From positions 1,612,001-1,676,000 of the forward strand of contig NZ_CP023737.1 in the NCBI RefSeq assembly GCF_002752655.1: DNA of 64,000 nt, written 5' to 3'. Each line of letters begins with the position of its first letter. Position 1 is the stretch's first letter. Below are positions 9,050-17,617 of the stretch, in pieces. A program made the translations under genes and the position numbers. Under the pieces are notes generated by a model. It was not told the origin of the DNA, ran no database searches, and saw only the letters and a list, made by a program, of their open reading frames with translations. This DNA is from Methylosinus trichosporium OB3b. GTDB taxonomy: Bacteria > Pseudomonadota > Alphaproteobacteria > Rhizobiales > Beijerinckiaceae.

Positions 9050-11323
9050 ATGCGCAAGAGGATCAATTTCAGCGCCAATATGGAGGCGCTCGCCGATGAT
9101 GAAAATGCGCTGCAGGGGTATGTGCAGGAATATGGCGACAATCTCGTCTCCGACTTTCTGCAGCCGTCTGGCGCGCGCGGATTTGCCGGGCTCGCGGTGA
9201 CCCGCAAGACGTCGACCGTCGTCAGCGTGGCGCCGGGCCGCTACTACGACAGCGCTGGACGCATGTATGGGCTCGATCAGGCGAGCGAGATCGACATCAC
9301 CGCCTATCTCCCGTCTGTGAGCCCGCGCATCGTCGCGATCGTGTGCTACGGGCAGACCCAGGACGCCAATTCGGTCGTGCGCGATTTCATCAATCCAGCG
9401 ACCGAGGAAGCGACACCGCGGCAAGTCTATCTCGAGCAGCATCGCCAAGTGGTGCTGACGGTCGTCGCCGGGACGGAAGCGGCTTCTCCGGTCAATCCGG
9501 TCATCGGCTCGACCTATCTCGGCGTCGCTTATGTGCGGCTCACTCCGGCTGGAGTCGTCGCGCAATCATCCATCTCGATGATCGTCGCCGATGAAATCGA
9601 GAGTCTCGACGACGCCTTCGGGCGCATCGCATCGCTCGAAAGCTGGAAAAAGAGCGTCAATACTTCGGTGGAGACGCTGCGGACGGAGATCGCGAGCATC
9701 TCGAGCGCATTAAAAGGGCTCGCCAATGTCGATGGGCTCTCGGAATTGGCGAGGGAGCTGGCGCGGCTGCGCGAGGAAATCGGTCTGCCCGACGCCTACA
9801 CCATGTCGCACGCCGATGTTTATCTCACCGCCTCGGAAAGCGACACGGCCAATGTGGCGTGGCTGGCCAAGGTCGAAGAAGGCGTGCGCTTCGCCGACGC
9901 GAACCGCAATGAACAGCAAATCGCGCTGCTGTCGTCGATCGATCCTGCCGTCACCATCACGCCGGGCGGCTTGATGCTGCCCAAATATTCCGAGATCATC
10001 TCGCTGTCGATCGGCGACTCGGCGAAGGAACGCGATCTCGATCTGCCGATCGCCCAATTCCAGATGACGACCATCTCGGGCGATGTGCTCACGCTGTCCC
10101 GTCTGCGTCAGCGTTACGGCGAAGAGTTCCTCGTGTGCACAAACGGGCGCTACTGGAAGACCGGCGAATTCGACCCGGTCAGCGGCGTGTTTCGCAAAAA
10201 CGGCGAGACATTCGTCGCGGATGACATCAAGGCCGCGTCGCTCAATCACCGCATCATCCGGCTGCAGAGATTTTTCGAGGACGATTGGGAACAGGACTAT
10301 TGGAAGTTCGGCGCGACGCAGAAGAGCGTCACCGGAAAATTGCTCGCGCAGACGCGTCTGGCGACCGCGACGCGTTGGGTGACGGGCTACGATCTCTGGA
10401 TTACCGATGCGGCGGCGACTGGCGACGTCACGCTGCTCGTGTGCGAGGTGAGCGACGGCAAGCCGGATTTGAGCAGCATCTATGCGTGGGTGACGGTCGC
10501 CGCCGCGAACCTCGTCGCCAACGGCTGGACGCATTTCCCGCTCGAGCCGTTCGTCGTCACGCCGAAATCGCGCTACGCCATCGTCGTCGTCACGGCCGGC
10601 GCTCACACGTTCAAAATCTCGAACAACAACGACTACACCCAGGGCACGTTGTTCACCTTCGTGGACGATGATTACGCCATCGCAATGCCCGATCGCGATC
10701 TCTGCTTCCAGGAATACAACGCCAAATTTTTGTCGACGAGCACGGTCGTCAATCTGCAGCCGTGGAGCCTCGACGGCGGGATCACGGGCATAGACGTCCT
10801 CGCGCCGTGTGTGCGGGGCGGGAGCGCCATTCTCAAGTGGCAATTCAAGAGCAACAACACATGGTATACGGTCGGCGCGATCAGCGGGACGACCCCCTTC
10901 ACCGGACTTCCAGCGCTTGTGCAGGCGCGGCTGGCGTTGACGCACACGCAGGACTTCGCGCCTGGCGTCAAGCTCGCCGAGTCGCGCGTCGCGCTCACGC
11001 GGCCGCGCACCAATGGCGTCGCCATCTCGAACGCATGGACGACGCCGGCGCCGATCACCACGGTGCAGATCACCGTGCTGCTCTCGTCCTATGACACGAC
11101 CTATCACAGCTTCGCGGCGAAGCTGCTGTATGGCGCGAGCTACGCCACGGAGGCGGCGGCGGCGTCGACGTCGATTCGGACGCGCAGCGACGGGCTCAAG
11201 GTGGTGACGGTCAATTTCACTGGGCTCCCGAATCTGACCTCATACAAATGGAAATTCACCTTCGCCACGACCAACGCGCTGAAGCCGTTCGTCATCGAAG
11301 AAACCGCCGATGTGGCGCTCTGA
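9050..11323 (+). CDS. Large tail-fibre / DUF4815-type baseplate-proximal protein
   Basis: A 757-residue protein starting 3 bases after gene I, where the fibre genes of P2-like phages sit. Residues 1-210 begin MRKRINFSANMEALADDENA and include GRYYDSAGRMYGLD and a helical stretch ending near residue 240, resembling the N-terminal baseplate-binding domain seen in DUF4815-type phage proteins. The rest is beta-rich and threonine/aspartate-rich with no repeats I can align by eye, as expected for a fibre shaft and receptor-binding tip. Function is inferred from position and composition. Confidence 0.65.
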   Translation: MRKRINFSANMEALADDENALQGYVQEYGDNLVSDFLQPSGARGFAGLAVTRKTSTVVSVAPGRYYDSAGRMYGLDQASEIDITAYLPSVSPRIVAIVCYGQTQDANSVVRDFINPATEEATPRQVYLEQHRQVVLTVVAGTEAASPVNPVIGSTYLGVAYVRLTPAGVVAQSSISMIVADEIESLDDAFGRIASLESWKKSVNTSVETLRTEIASISSALKGLANVDGLSELARELARLREEIGLPDAYTMSHADVYLTASESDTANVAWLAKVEEGVRFADANRNEQQIALLSSIDPAVTITPGGLMLPKYSEIISLSIGDSAKERDLDLPIAQFQMTTISGDVLTLSRLRQRYGEEFLVCTNGRYWKTGEFDPVSGVFRKNGETFVADDIKAASLNHRIIRLQRFFEDDWEQDYWKFGATQKSVTGKLLAQTRLATATRWVTGYDLWITDAAATGDVTLLVCEVSDGKPDLSSIYAWVTVAAANLVANGWTHFPLEPFVVTPKSRYAIVVVTAGAHTFKISNNNDYTQGTLFTFVDDDYAIAMPDRDLCFQEYNAKFLSTSTVVNLQPWSLDGGITGIDVLAPCVRGGSAILKWQFKSNNTWYTVGAISGTTPFTGLPALVQARLALTHTQDFAPGVKLAESRVALTRPRTNGVAISNAWTTPAPITTVQITVLLSSYDTTYHSFAAKLLYGASYATEAAAASTSIRTRSDGLKVVTVNFTGLPNLTSYKWKFTFATTNALKPFVIEETADVAL

Positions 11324-11340
11324 AGCGGAGTGGAACAGTC

Positions 11341-11535
11341 ATGAAGAAGACAATCGATCCGGCGGCGATTTACGACGTCGTCATGCACCGGCCCGTCAAG
11401 GTCGGTCTGGCCGTCTATCGGCCGGCGGAAGAGCATGTGATCATGGGGAGCGAGCTGCTCGCCATCATCGCCGCCGCTGGCGCGACGCCGGAATCGGCGG
11501 ACGGCGTGCTCACCGCCACGCGCCTCGAAGACTGA
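11341..11535 (+). CDS. Small phage protein of unknown function
   Basis: A 64-residue acidic protein between two fibre genes. The ATG at 11341 is preceded by a purine-rich GAAGCGGAGTGGAA stretch; longer in-frame extensions overlap the fibre gene. It contains IYDVVMHRPVKVGLAVYRP and a hydrophobic helix. No family is recognised. Tail-fibre assembly or a small connecting protein is possible. Confidence 0.5.
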   Translation: MKKTIDPAAIYDVVMHRPVKVGLAVYRPAEEHVIMGSELLAIIAAAGATPESADGVLTATRLED

Positions 11536-11538
11536 TCC

Positions 11539-13668
11539 ATGGCGATCCTCTTCGACCAATCCTATCGACTGCGGGCGAACGACGCGGCGACGGCGCTCGT
11601 TCTGAGCCAGCGCCTCAATGCGATCCTGCGCGATCTCGATCTGCGGGTCGGCGGCGTCGAGGACATGTCGACGTCGATCGCCGAGCTCGAGGACGCGCTG
11701 AAGGGGTATGGGACGGATCGCATCAACGCGGTCCTCGCTCCCGTGCTGTCGGCCATTCAGGCGGCCGCCGATCTCGGCGGCATCCTCACGACCATGTCCT
11801 ACACAGCGATGGAGCCGGCGCTCGGGCCGAAGGAGGTCGTCATCCCGCCGGTGGCGCGGGACGCATTCGCGCCGACCGCCTTCGTCTCGATCGTCTCGAC
11901 CGCCGATCCGACGGTCGCCATGCTCGCCCGGCGGCAGGCCTGGGATCGCGTGACGGGAATTCTCGCGGTCGACGTCATCGAAGCAATCGGCGATGGCGCT
12001 TACGCCGAATGGATCGTCTCGGCGGCGGCGGCGACGCAGAGCGCGGGGCAGATAAAGACGGCGCCTGTCGGCGCGTTGACGGGCGACACCCTCGCCCTGC
12101 AGCTCGCGCAGACCGCCGCCGCGCTCGCGGCGCGCCAGCCGAGCGCCGACAATCTGACGGCGCTGGCCGCCTTGTCGCTGCTGGGCGATAGAGTCTTGAT
12201 GACCGACGCCGCCGGCGCGCCCGCGCTGGCGCCGCTCAGCGCGCTCGGCAAAGCCTTGCTCGCCGCCGCGAGCGCCACGGCGGCGCGAGCGAGCCTCGGC
12301 CTCGCCGCCGTGGCGGCGTCCGGATCGGCCTCGGACCTGTCGCAGGGGACGCTGCCGGCGGCGCGATTGCCGGATCTTCAAAACCTCTCGCTGCTCGGCA
12401 TCGGCGGCGCCGCCGACGCGACCAACAAGCTCGTTGTCAAGTCGCCGGCGGCGCTCTTCGACAACAGCGGCGCCGGCATGCAGGTGAAGGTGAACAAGAA
12501 CGCCGTCGGCGACACGGCGAGCTTGCTCTTCGAGAGAGGAGGTTCGGCACGCGCCGAAGTCGGGCTGATCGGCGACGACGCCTTGCGCGCAAAGGTCTCT
12601 GGCGATGGCGTGAACTGGAATACGGCGATACGCATCTATCCCACGACGGGCGTCGTCGGATTCCCCAAAGGCTATCGTGCGCCGGTGGCGGCGAATATTC
12701 CGCAGCGCAATTGGGTGACGAGCAACGCGTGGCTGTCATCCACGACGCCGGCCGACAACAACTGGTTCTCGGTGTGCTGGTCGCCGGAACTCGGTCTCTT
12801 CTGCGCGGTCGGATATTCTGGCGTCGGCAACCGTGTGATGACATCGCCGGATGCGATCAATTGGACTTTGCGGACGAGCGCGGCCGACATTCAATGGCGC
12901 TCGGTTTGTTGGGCGCGGGAGATTGGCCTCTTCGTGGCGGTGGCGGACAGCGGCGCCGGCAATCGTGTGATGACCTCGCCGGACGGGATCGCCTGGACTT
13001 CCCGCACGAGCGCAGCCGATAATGAATGGCGAGCGGTGTGCTGGTCGCCGGAGCTTGGGCTTCTCGTCGCTGTGGCGCAGACGGGGTCCGGAAGTCAGGT
13101 GATGACGTCTCCGGACGGGATCAACTGGACTCTGCGCACGAGCCCGGGAACTAACTACTGGCGGTCTGTTTGTTGGGCTCCTGAACTCGGTCTCTTCGTC
13201 GCGGCGGCGGCTAATGGCACCGGTAATCGCATCATGACATCGCCGGATGGGATTAATTGGACTCGGCGAACCAGTGCTGCGGACAACAACTGGTTGGCGA
13301 TCTGCTGGTCGCCGGAACTGGGGTTGCTCGTCTGTGTCGCGAACTCGGGCACTGGCAACCGTGTCATGACCTCGCCGGATGGAATCACCTGGACATTGCG
13401 CACCAGCGCGGCGGACAACACATGGTCAGGCATATGCTGGTCGCCAGAACTTGGGCTTCTCGTCGCGGTGTCATCGGGCGGCATAGGCAACAATGTCATG
13501 ACCTCGCCGGACGGGACCAACTGGACAACACGCGCGAGTGCGACCGACAATTCGTGGAACTCTGTGTGTTGGTCTCGCGAACTGGGATTGTTCGCCGCTA
13601 TTGCCGTCTCCGGCACAGGCAACCGCGCGATGACAAGCAAATCTGCGTATAGCTATTCCTATAGGTGA
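11539..13668 (+). CDS. Tail fibre protein with seven 44-residue C-terminal repeats
   Basis: A 709-residue fibre-like protein. Residues 1-240 are helical and alanine-rich. Residues 240-400 are linker-like, with the motif LAAVAASGSASDLSQGTLP that is common before phage fibre shafts. From about residue 409 to the end there are seven copies of a 44-residue unit of the form W-x-[SA]-[VI]-C-W-[SA]-[PR]-E-[LI]-G-L followed by GNRVMTSPDGI-x-WT-x-RTSAAD (DNA period 132 bp, 12763 to the stop, the last copy short). Seven equal beta-rich units suggest a seven-bladed propeller as the receptor-binding head. It follows the 64-residue gene after 3 bases. Confidence 0.7.
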   Translation: MAILFDQSYRLRANDAATALVLSQRLNAILRDLDLRVGGVEDMSTSIAELEDALKGYGTDRINAVLAPVLSAIQAAADLGGILTTMSYTAMEPALGPKEVVIPPVARDAFAPTAFVSIVSTADPTVAMLARRQAWDRVTGILAVDVIEAIGDGAYAEWIVSAAAATQSAGQIKTAPVGALTGDTLALQLAQTAAALAARQPSADNLTALAALSLLGDRVLMTDAAGAPALAPLSALGKALLAAASATAARASLGLAAVAASGSASDLSQGTLPAARLPDLQNLSLLGIGGAADATNKLVVKSPAALFDNSGAGMQVKVNKNAVGDTASLLFERGGSARAEVGLIGDDALRAKVSGDGVNWNTAIRIYPTTGVVGFPKGYRAPVAANIPQRNWVTSNAWLSSTTPADNNWFSVCWSPELGLFCAVGYSGVGNRVMTSPDAINWTLRTSAADIQWRSVCWAREIGLFVAVADSGAGNRVMTSPDGIAWTSRTSAADNEWRAVCWSPELGLLVAVAQTGSGSQVMTSPDGINWTLRTSPGTNYWRSVCWAPELGLFVAAAANGTGNRIMTSPDGINWTRRTSAADNNWLAICWSPELGLLVCVANSGTGNRVMTSPDGITWTLRTSAADNTWSGICWSPELGLLVAVSSGGIGNNVMTSPDGTNWTTRASATDNSWNSVCWSRELGLFAAIAVSGTGNRAMTSKSAYSYSYR
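12763..13668 (+). repeat. Seven tandem 132-bp coding repeats in fibre gene
   Basis: The DNA encoding TGG...TGCTGG, then GGTCTCTTCGTC-like, GTGATGAC(A/C)TCGCCGGA and TGGAC sequences recurs about every 132 bases, seven times. The copies differ at many synonymous and some non-synonymous sites, so they are old or under diversifying pressure rather than a fresh expansion. Such tandem units allow copy-number change by recombination. Confidence 0.8.
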
Positions 13669-13672
13669 CGCG

Positions 13673-13924
13673 ATGGACATCGAGAATTTGAGACTGCCGG
13701 ATATCTACCATCCGGAGAAAGCCGATCATTTGCCGCGGGACCTGATCGGCGCGACGATCCTGCGTATCGGCGCCGCGCCGCGCGAGTGGGACATCGAGGG
13801 CGGCGGACTCGTCATCGAGTATCGGCCTCACGGTCGGAGTGAGGCGCACATGGTCGTCATGTGCAGCACAGAGCTGGGCATGTGGATCGATGCAGCCCGC
13901 TCCCATTCGGAGGCGAGCGCGTGA
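13673..13924 (+). CDS. Hypothetical phage protein
   Basis: An 83-residue protein 4 bases after the fibre gene, starting MDIENLRLPDIYHPEKADHLP. It is mixed alpha/beta and acidic in its first half. A small protein after the fibre gene could be a fibre chaperone, but nothing in the sequence proves this. It overlaps the next gene by 4 bases, which supports expression in the same operon. Confidence 0.5.
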   Translation: MDIENLRLPDIYHPEKADHLPRDLIGATILRIGAAPREWDIEGGGLVIEYRPHGRSEAHMVVMCSTELGMWIDAARSHSEASA

Positions 13925-14127
13925 CGTTCGCGGTCGGCGACACCGTCTATCGCTCCGACTCGGGCGCCAATGCGGCGACCGTGCTCGCGGTCGGCGCCGC
14001 TCTGGATGAGGCGGTCTACCGTCTCGCCTATGCCGAAGGCGGCGACGGCTGTTGGCCGGAGTCGAGCCTCTACGCGACGCTCGCAGCGCGCGATGCAGCG
14101 CTCGGGCTCCATCATCCCACGCCCTAA
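13921..14127 (+). CDS. Hypothetical small phage protein
   Basis: A 68-residue product from a GTG at 13921 that overlaps the previous stop (GTGA). It reads VGDTVYRSDSGANAATVLAVG and then a tyrosine- and tryptophan-containing beta-like segment, resembling a small SH3-like or barrel protein. No family is recognised. Confidence 0.5.
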   Translation: MTFAVGDTVYRSDSGANAATVLAVGAALDEAVYRLAYAEGGDGCWPESSLYATLAARDAALGLHHPTP

Positions 14128-14159
14128 ACTAAAATGAGGCTCTGGGCACGCGAGCGGCG

Positions 14160-14354
14160 ATGATCGTCAGCCACATCGCCATCGCGGCAGCCGCCACCAC
14201 AGCGGCGTTGCTCGCGGTGGCTTCGTCCTCCGCCGCTTTGGCCGAGGAGACGCCGGCGCCCATCGGCGCCGGCGTTCGACCAGACGGGGCCGGGGAAACC
14301 CCGGACGCGGGCCAGCCGGCAAGCATCAACCCGCGCAGCGCACCAAACAGATAA
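14160..14354 (+). CDS. Possible small exported phage protein
   Basis: A 64-codon frame with a hydrophobic N-terminus (about residues 3-28, alanine-rich, ending AALAEE) that looks like a signal peptide followed by a proline- and glycine-rich tail. No convincing ribosome site is visible and the stretch 14128-14412 is otherwise empty, so this may not be expressed. Regulatory or lysis-related roles are possible. Confidence 0.25.
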   Translation: MIVSHIAIAAAATTAALLAVASSSAALAEETPAPIGAGVRPDGAGETPDAGQPASINPRSAPNR

Positions 14355-14412
14355 CGCTCCCCGAACGGCCACCAAAGGCGGCCGGCTGAGGATAGCGATG
14401 CGGACTTAACAG

Positions 14413-15249
14413 ATGATGGAAAAGGATTTCGATGAGCGTCCCGTCGAGCAGACCGCGCCGGCGGCCGGTTGGATCGGCGGAAAGAAGCAGCTTGCGGCAC
14501 ATATTTGCGAGCTGATCGAATCGGCTCCGCATAAGATCTACGCCGAGGCTTTCATTGGCATGGCCGGCGTCTTTCTTCGGCGCCGGTTTGCCGCGAAAGT
14601 CGAAGCGATCAATGATCGCGACGGCGATGTGGCAGTTTTCTTTCGTATTCTACAGCGCCACTACCAGCCATTCGTCGAGATGCTGCAATGGCAAGTGACG
14701 AGTCGCGCGGAATTCGATCGGCTGGCGCGACAAGACCCGGCGCTGCTGACCGACCTCGAGCGCGCAGCCCGCTTCTTCTACCTGCAAAAACTGAGCTTCG
14801 GCGGCAAGGTCGCAGGTCGGACGTTCGGAATCGACACGTCAGGCCCCGCGCGGTTCGATACGACGAAGCTGGGGCCGGCCTTGAAAGCCATTCATGAGCG
14901 GCTCGCGGGCGTCACGATCGATTGTCTCGACTGGCGCGAGTTCTTGAAGCGCTGGGATCGGCCTGAGACGCTGTTCTATCTCGACCCGCCCTATTTCGGG
15001 ACCGAGAATTACTATCGGGCGCCCTTCCCGAGAGAGGATCATGAAGCGCTCGCAGAGCAGCTGAGAGCGCTGCAAGGGCAATTCATCCTCACGATGAATG
15101 ATTGCGCGGCCACCCGCGCAATCTACCAGGGCTTCGCGCTCTCGGCCGTGGAGCTCACCTATACCGCCGCCGGCGGACGCCACGGCGGCAAGCTCGCCGG
15201 CGAGATCATCGTCTCGAATTTGCGGCCGAGCGGCAGACTGCTCGTTTAG
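14413..15249 (+). CDS. D12-class N6-adenine DNA methyltransferase (Dam-like)
   Basis: Transfers a methyl group from S-adenosylmethionine to adenine N6. The first motif is AAGWIGGKKQLA at residues 17-28, corresponding to the AdoMet-binding region of Dam enzymes, and the catalytic DPPY is at residues 191-194. The length of 278 residues fits the family. It lies within the prophage between fibre and lysis genes, so it most likely modifies phage DNA against host restriction or controls phage genes. No restriction endonuclease is adjacent, so it is an orphan methylase. The recognition sequence cannot be read from the protein alone. Confidence 0.88.
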   Translation: MMEKDFDERPVEQTAPAAGWIGGKKQLAAHICELIESAPHKIYAEAFIGMAGVFLRRRFAAKVEAINDRDGDVAVFFRILQRHYQPFVEMLQWQVTSRAEFDRLARQDPALLTDLERAARFFYLQKLSFGGKVAGRTFGIDTSGPARFDTTKLGPALKAIHERLAGVTIDCLDWREFLKRWDRPETLFYLDPPYFGTENYYRAPFPREDHEALAEQLRALQGQFILTMNDCAATRAIYQGFALSAVELTYTAAGGRHGGKLAGEIIVSNLRPSGRLLV

Positions 15250-15388
15250 CGTTCTCCTCGATCGCACCAGCCTTTCGTAAGGGGCCTGACGCCCCACGCC
15301 TCTCTCCAGTCTCGTCTTCTCCGAACCGCGCCCGTGACCGCACGGCTGCGGCGCCGCGCGCATGCGCGCAATCTTGAAAGGACCTCTC

Positions 15389-16189
15389 ATGACGAATGCG
15401 TCGATCGACGCGCGCGCGATCCAACGCGCGCTCAGAATGCATGGACAGGATATCGCCGTCGATGGCGAGATCGGGCCGAAGACGCGCTCGGCGATCTATG
15501 CGGTGGTGCAAGGCAAGGTGGGCGCCGCGGCTCATTGGAGCGCGGAACGGCTGATGATCGCATTCGAACAGATCATGCTCGCGGACGCGGGGATCTACAA
15601 AGGCGCGATCGACGGCGTCGCCGGGCCTTTGACGAGCGCCGCGCTCGCGATGTGGCAGAATGCGGGCCAGGACGCGGTTGCAGCGCCTGCGGACGTCTCG
15701 AAGTCTTCCTTGCCGCCGTGGATCACGATCGCGCGGTCTTACATCGGAACGCACGAGGGCGTTGGAACCAAGGATAATCCAGCAGTCCTCGAAATGTTCT
15801 CGGCCGCCGGCCATCCTGAGATCAAGCACGACTCGGTGGCGTGGTGCGCGGCCTTCGTCGGCGCGTGTCTTCGCAAGGCCGGGCAGACGCCGAGCGGGAC
15901 GTTGTGGGCGCTCGACTATGCCAAATGGGGCCAAGCGCTCTTAGCGCCGATCGTCGGCGCCATCGCGACGAAGAAGCGCGACGGCGGCGGCCATGTGTTT
16001 TTCGTGGTCGACTTCGACGGGGCCTCGGTCTGGGGCCTCGGCGGCAACCAGTCCGACCAGGTCAGCATCGTGAGATATCCGCGCTCGGCGATCTACTCAT
16101 ATGCATGGCCGCGTGGCGCGCTGAAGCCAGCCGATCTGCACGCCGGCGCGTTCCGCGGCGGCGCCGTCGCAGCGGGCCGCGAGGCCTGA
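15389..16189 (+). CDS. Phage endolysin: peptidoglycan-binding domain plus CHAP/NlpC-like amidase
   Basis: Cell-wall hydrolase for lysis. The ATG at 15389 has a GAAAGGA ribosome site 7 bases upstream and is preferred to an in-frame ATG at 15362. Residues 1-95 resemble a peptidoglycan-binding helical domain (IAVDGEIGPKTRSAIYAV). Residues about 110-240 match the TIGR02594-type CHAP-like hydrolase: the probable nucleophile is Cys153 in SVAWCAAFVG, followed by the histidine in GGGHVFFVVDFDG and GLGGNQSDQVSIVRYP. It is followed by membrane-protein genes, forming a lysis cassette. Confidence 0.82.
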   Translation: MTNASIDARAIQRALRMHGQDIAVDGEIGPKTRSAIYAVVQGKVGAAAHWSAERLMIAFEQIMLADAGIYKGAIDGVAGPLTSAALAMWQNAGQDAVAAPADVSKSSLPPWITIARSYIGTHEGVGTKDNPAVLEMFSAAGHPEIKHDSVAWCAAFVGACLRKAGQTPSGTLWALDYAKWGQALLAPIVGAIATKKRDGGGHVFFVVDFDGASVWGLGGNQSDQVSIVRYPRSAIYSYAWPRGALKPADLHAGAFRGGAVAAGREA

Positions 16190-16284
16190 TCCACGCGCCC
16201 GTCGCAGCGGGCCTCTCCTTCGTCACTCGCTGACGGCCGCGCCGGGCGGCTCCCCGGCAAACCTCCAAAATCGAGAGAACCAAC

Positions 16285-16746
16285 ATGAAAATCGCATCCG
16301 CATCCGCGGGCGCGGCGCGCGCCGCCGCGTTCTGCGTCATGATCGCCCTCCACAGCGCCCGCATCATGGTGATGACGGCGGGCGCGGCCTTCCTCTCGGC
16401 CTGCGCCCTGGTCGACGCCCTGCGCACGCGCGAGGCGGCGACCGTCGCCCGCATCGCCGTCGTGGCGGCGGTCGCCACGGCGGCCCTGCTCGCCGTCGCC
16501 GGCCCGTCCTATGCCGGCGCGGCGATCGACTGCATCCCCCTCGGCGGCGACGCGCTGCTGCCTGTCCCGGCGTGGCTCCCGACGCCGCTGCAGCCGCTGT
16601 GGACCGCGATCGTCACCGTGCCGCTCGCCGGTTGGGTCGTGACGCATGTCCGAACGATGCTGCCGAATGATCCGCGGATCGGCATCCTGCTCGCCATCGT
16701 CGACAAGGTCTCCGGAAACTACGGGGCGGCGCGCAACGCGAGCTGA
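16285..16746 (+). CDS. Multi-pass membrane protein in lysis cassette (holin-like)
   Basis: A 153-residue protein with several hydrophobic, alanine-rich segments (about residues 10-40, 54-77 and 100-122) and a short charged C-terminus. A GAGAGAACC ribosome-like stretch precedes the ATG. Its place directly after the endolysin and its membrane segments suggest a holin or a phage membrane protein that assists lysis. It belongs to no family I can name with certainty. Confidence 0.55.
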   Translation: MKIASASAGAARAAAFCVMIALHSARIMVMTAGAAFLSACALVDALRTREAATVARIAVVAAVATAALLAVAGPSYAGAAIDCIPLGGDALLPVPAWLPTPLQPLWTAIVTVPLAGWVVTHVRTMLPNDPRIGILLAIVDKVSGNYGAARNAS

Positions 16747-16774
16747 CCATTTTGCCGGCGTCGGCGAAATGGTC
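16745..16774 (+). terminator. Strong hairpin overlapping the stop of the holin-like gene
   Basis: GACCATTT and AAATGGTC pair, continued by GCCG/CGGC around a GCGT loop with one mismatched T/G, giving about 12 base pairs. No T-run follows. It begins inside the stop codon of the upstream gene and may slow decay or attenuate transcription into the next gene. Confidence 0.45.
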
Positions 16775-16812
16775 GCTCGCCGGCGCCGGCGGCAATCTCG
16801 AAAGGGTCAAAA

Positions 16813-17274
16813 ATGGAAATCCTCGTCGTTAGCGCGGCCTGGGCGCTGATCTGCGCCGCCGTGCTCCACCCTGCCCGTGCGATCCTTGCGATCGCGGGCC
16901 TCGCCGCGCTCGCCGGCGTCACCGCCGCCTATGCCGAAACGCTGGCGCGCGAGCCCGGCGACCTCGTCTATCTGCCCTCGCTCGCCATCCGCGCCGACGG
17001 TCGGCTGGCGCTCGCCCCCGGCGTCACGATCGCGGAAGCCGCCGGCGCCTATGCCGGGCCGGCCGACTATTGGGCCGCATCCTGTCGGGCCACCCTGCCC
17101 GGCTGGCGTTGGCCGGTGGACTGGCGGGGCTCGGACGCGATCGGTCGGACGCTCTGGCGCGCCAGCGTGTCGGATAGCGGCGCCGTGATGGTCGACGGGC
17201 TCGCGCCGGCCGAGGCCGATCCGCTGCATGCGCTGCTCGCCGAGCTGGCGCCGATCGTCGCTTGCGGGGAGTGA
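16813..17274 (+). CDS. Hypothetical membrane-anchored phage protein
   Basis: A 153-residue protein with one or two N-terminal hydrophobic segments (about residues 3-42) and a soluble, tryptophan-rich remainder (WRWPVDWRGSD near residue 98). A GAAAGGG ribosome site lies upstream. In the lysis cassette such a protein could be a spanin-like or superinfection-exclusion protein, but no motif decides. Confidence 0.45.
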   Translation: MEILVVSAAWALICAAVLHPARAILAIAGLAALAGVTAAYAETLAREPGDLVYLPSLAIRADGRLALAPGVTIAEAAGAYAGPADYWAASCRATLPGWRWPVDWRGSDAIGRTLWRASVSDSGAVMVDGLAPAEADPLHALLAELAPIVACGE

Positions 17275-17281
17275 GGCCAGA

Positions 17282-17527
17282 ATGCCGATCGATTTCAGTC
17301 TGCGGCTCGTCGACCTGCTGCAGGTTGCCGTGATCGCCGCCGGTTGGATCATGGTTTTCGCAACCATGCGCGCCGAGGCCAAAACGAGCGCTCGCCGTCT
17401 CGATAATGTCGAGTCCGAGTTGGCGAAACAAACCATGATCCTGACGCAGCTCTCTGCCGGCGAGGCGCGCATGGACGGGCTCGATCGCCGTCTGACGCTC
17501 ATCGAGGAGGCGCGCGGCCGCGTTTGA
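17282..17527 (+). CDS. Small membrane/coiled-coil phage protein (spanin- or holin-like)
   Basis: An 81-residue product starting at ATG 17282 just after the previous stop. Residues 8-28 form a hydrophobic membrane segment (LLQVAVIAAGWIMVFATM) and residues 33-78 a charged helix likely to form a coiled coil. This layout is common among phage DUF2730-type proteins and inner-membrane spanins. It closes the lysis cassette. Confidence 0.55.
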   Translation: MPIDFSLRLVDLLQVAVIAAGWIMVFATMRAEAKTSARRLDNVESELAKQTMILTQLSAGEARMDGLDRRLTLIEEARGRV

Positions 17528-17576
17528 CACCCGCCAAAGACGGCGCCGCATGGAGCGGCGTCCGACAGCGAAACTG

Positions 17577-17601
17577 AGCCCCGCCATGACTGGGCTTTTT
17601 T
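17577..17601 (+). terminator. Possible terminator before the sheath gene
   Basis: AGCCC (17577-17581) can pair with GGGCT (17592-17596) over a 10-base loop, followed directly by six Ts. The stem is short, so the call is modest. It separates the lysis cassette from the tail-structural genes, and the GGAG ribosome site of the sheath gene follows at once. Confidence 0.4.
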
Positions 17602-17617
17602 ATTGGAGACAACTCGC

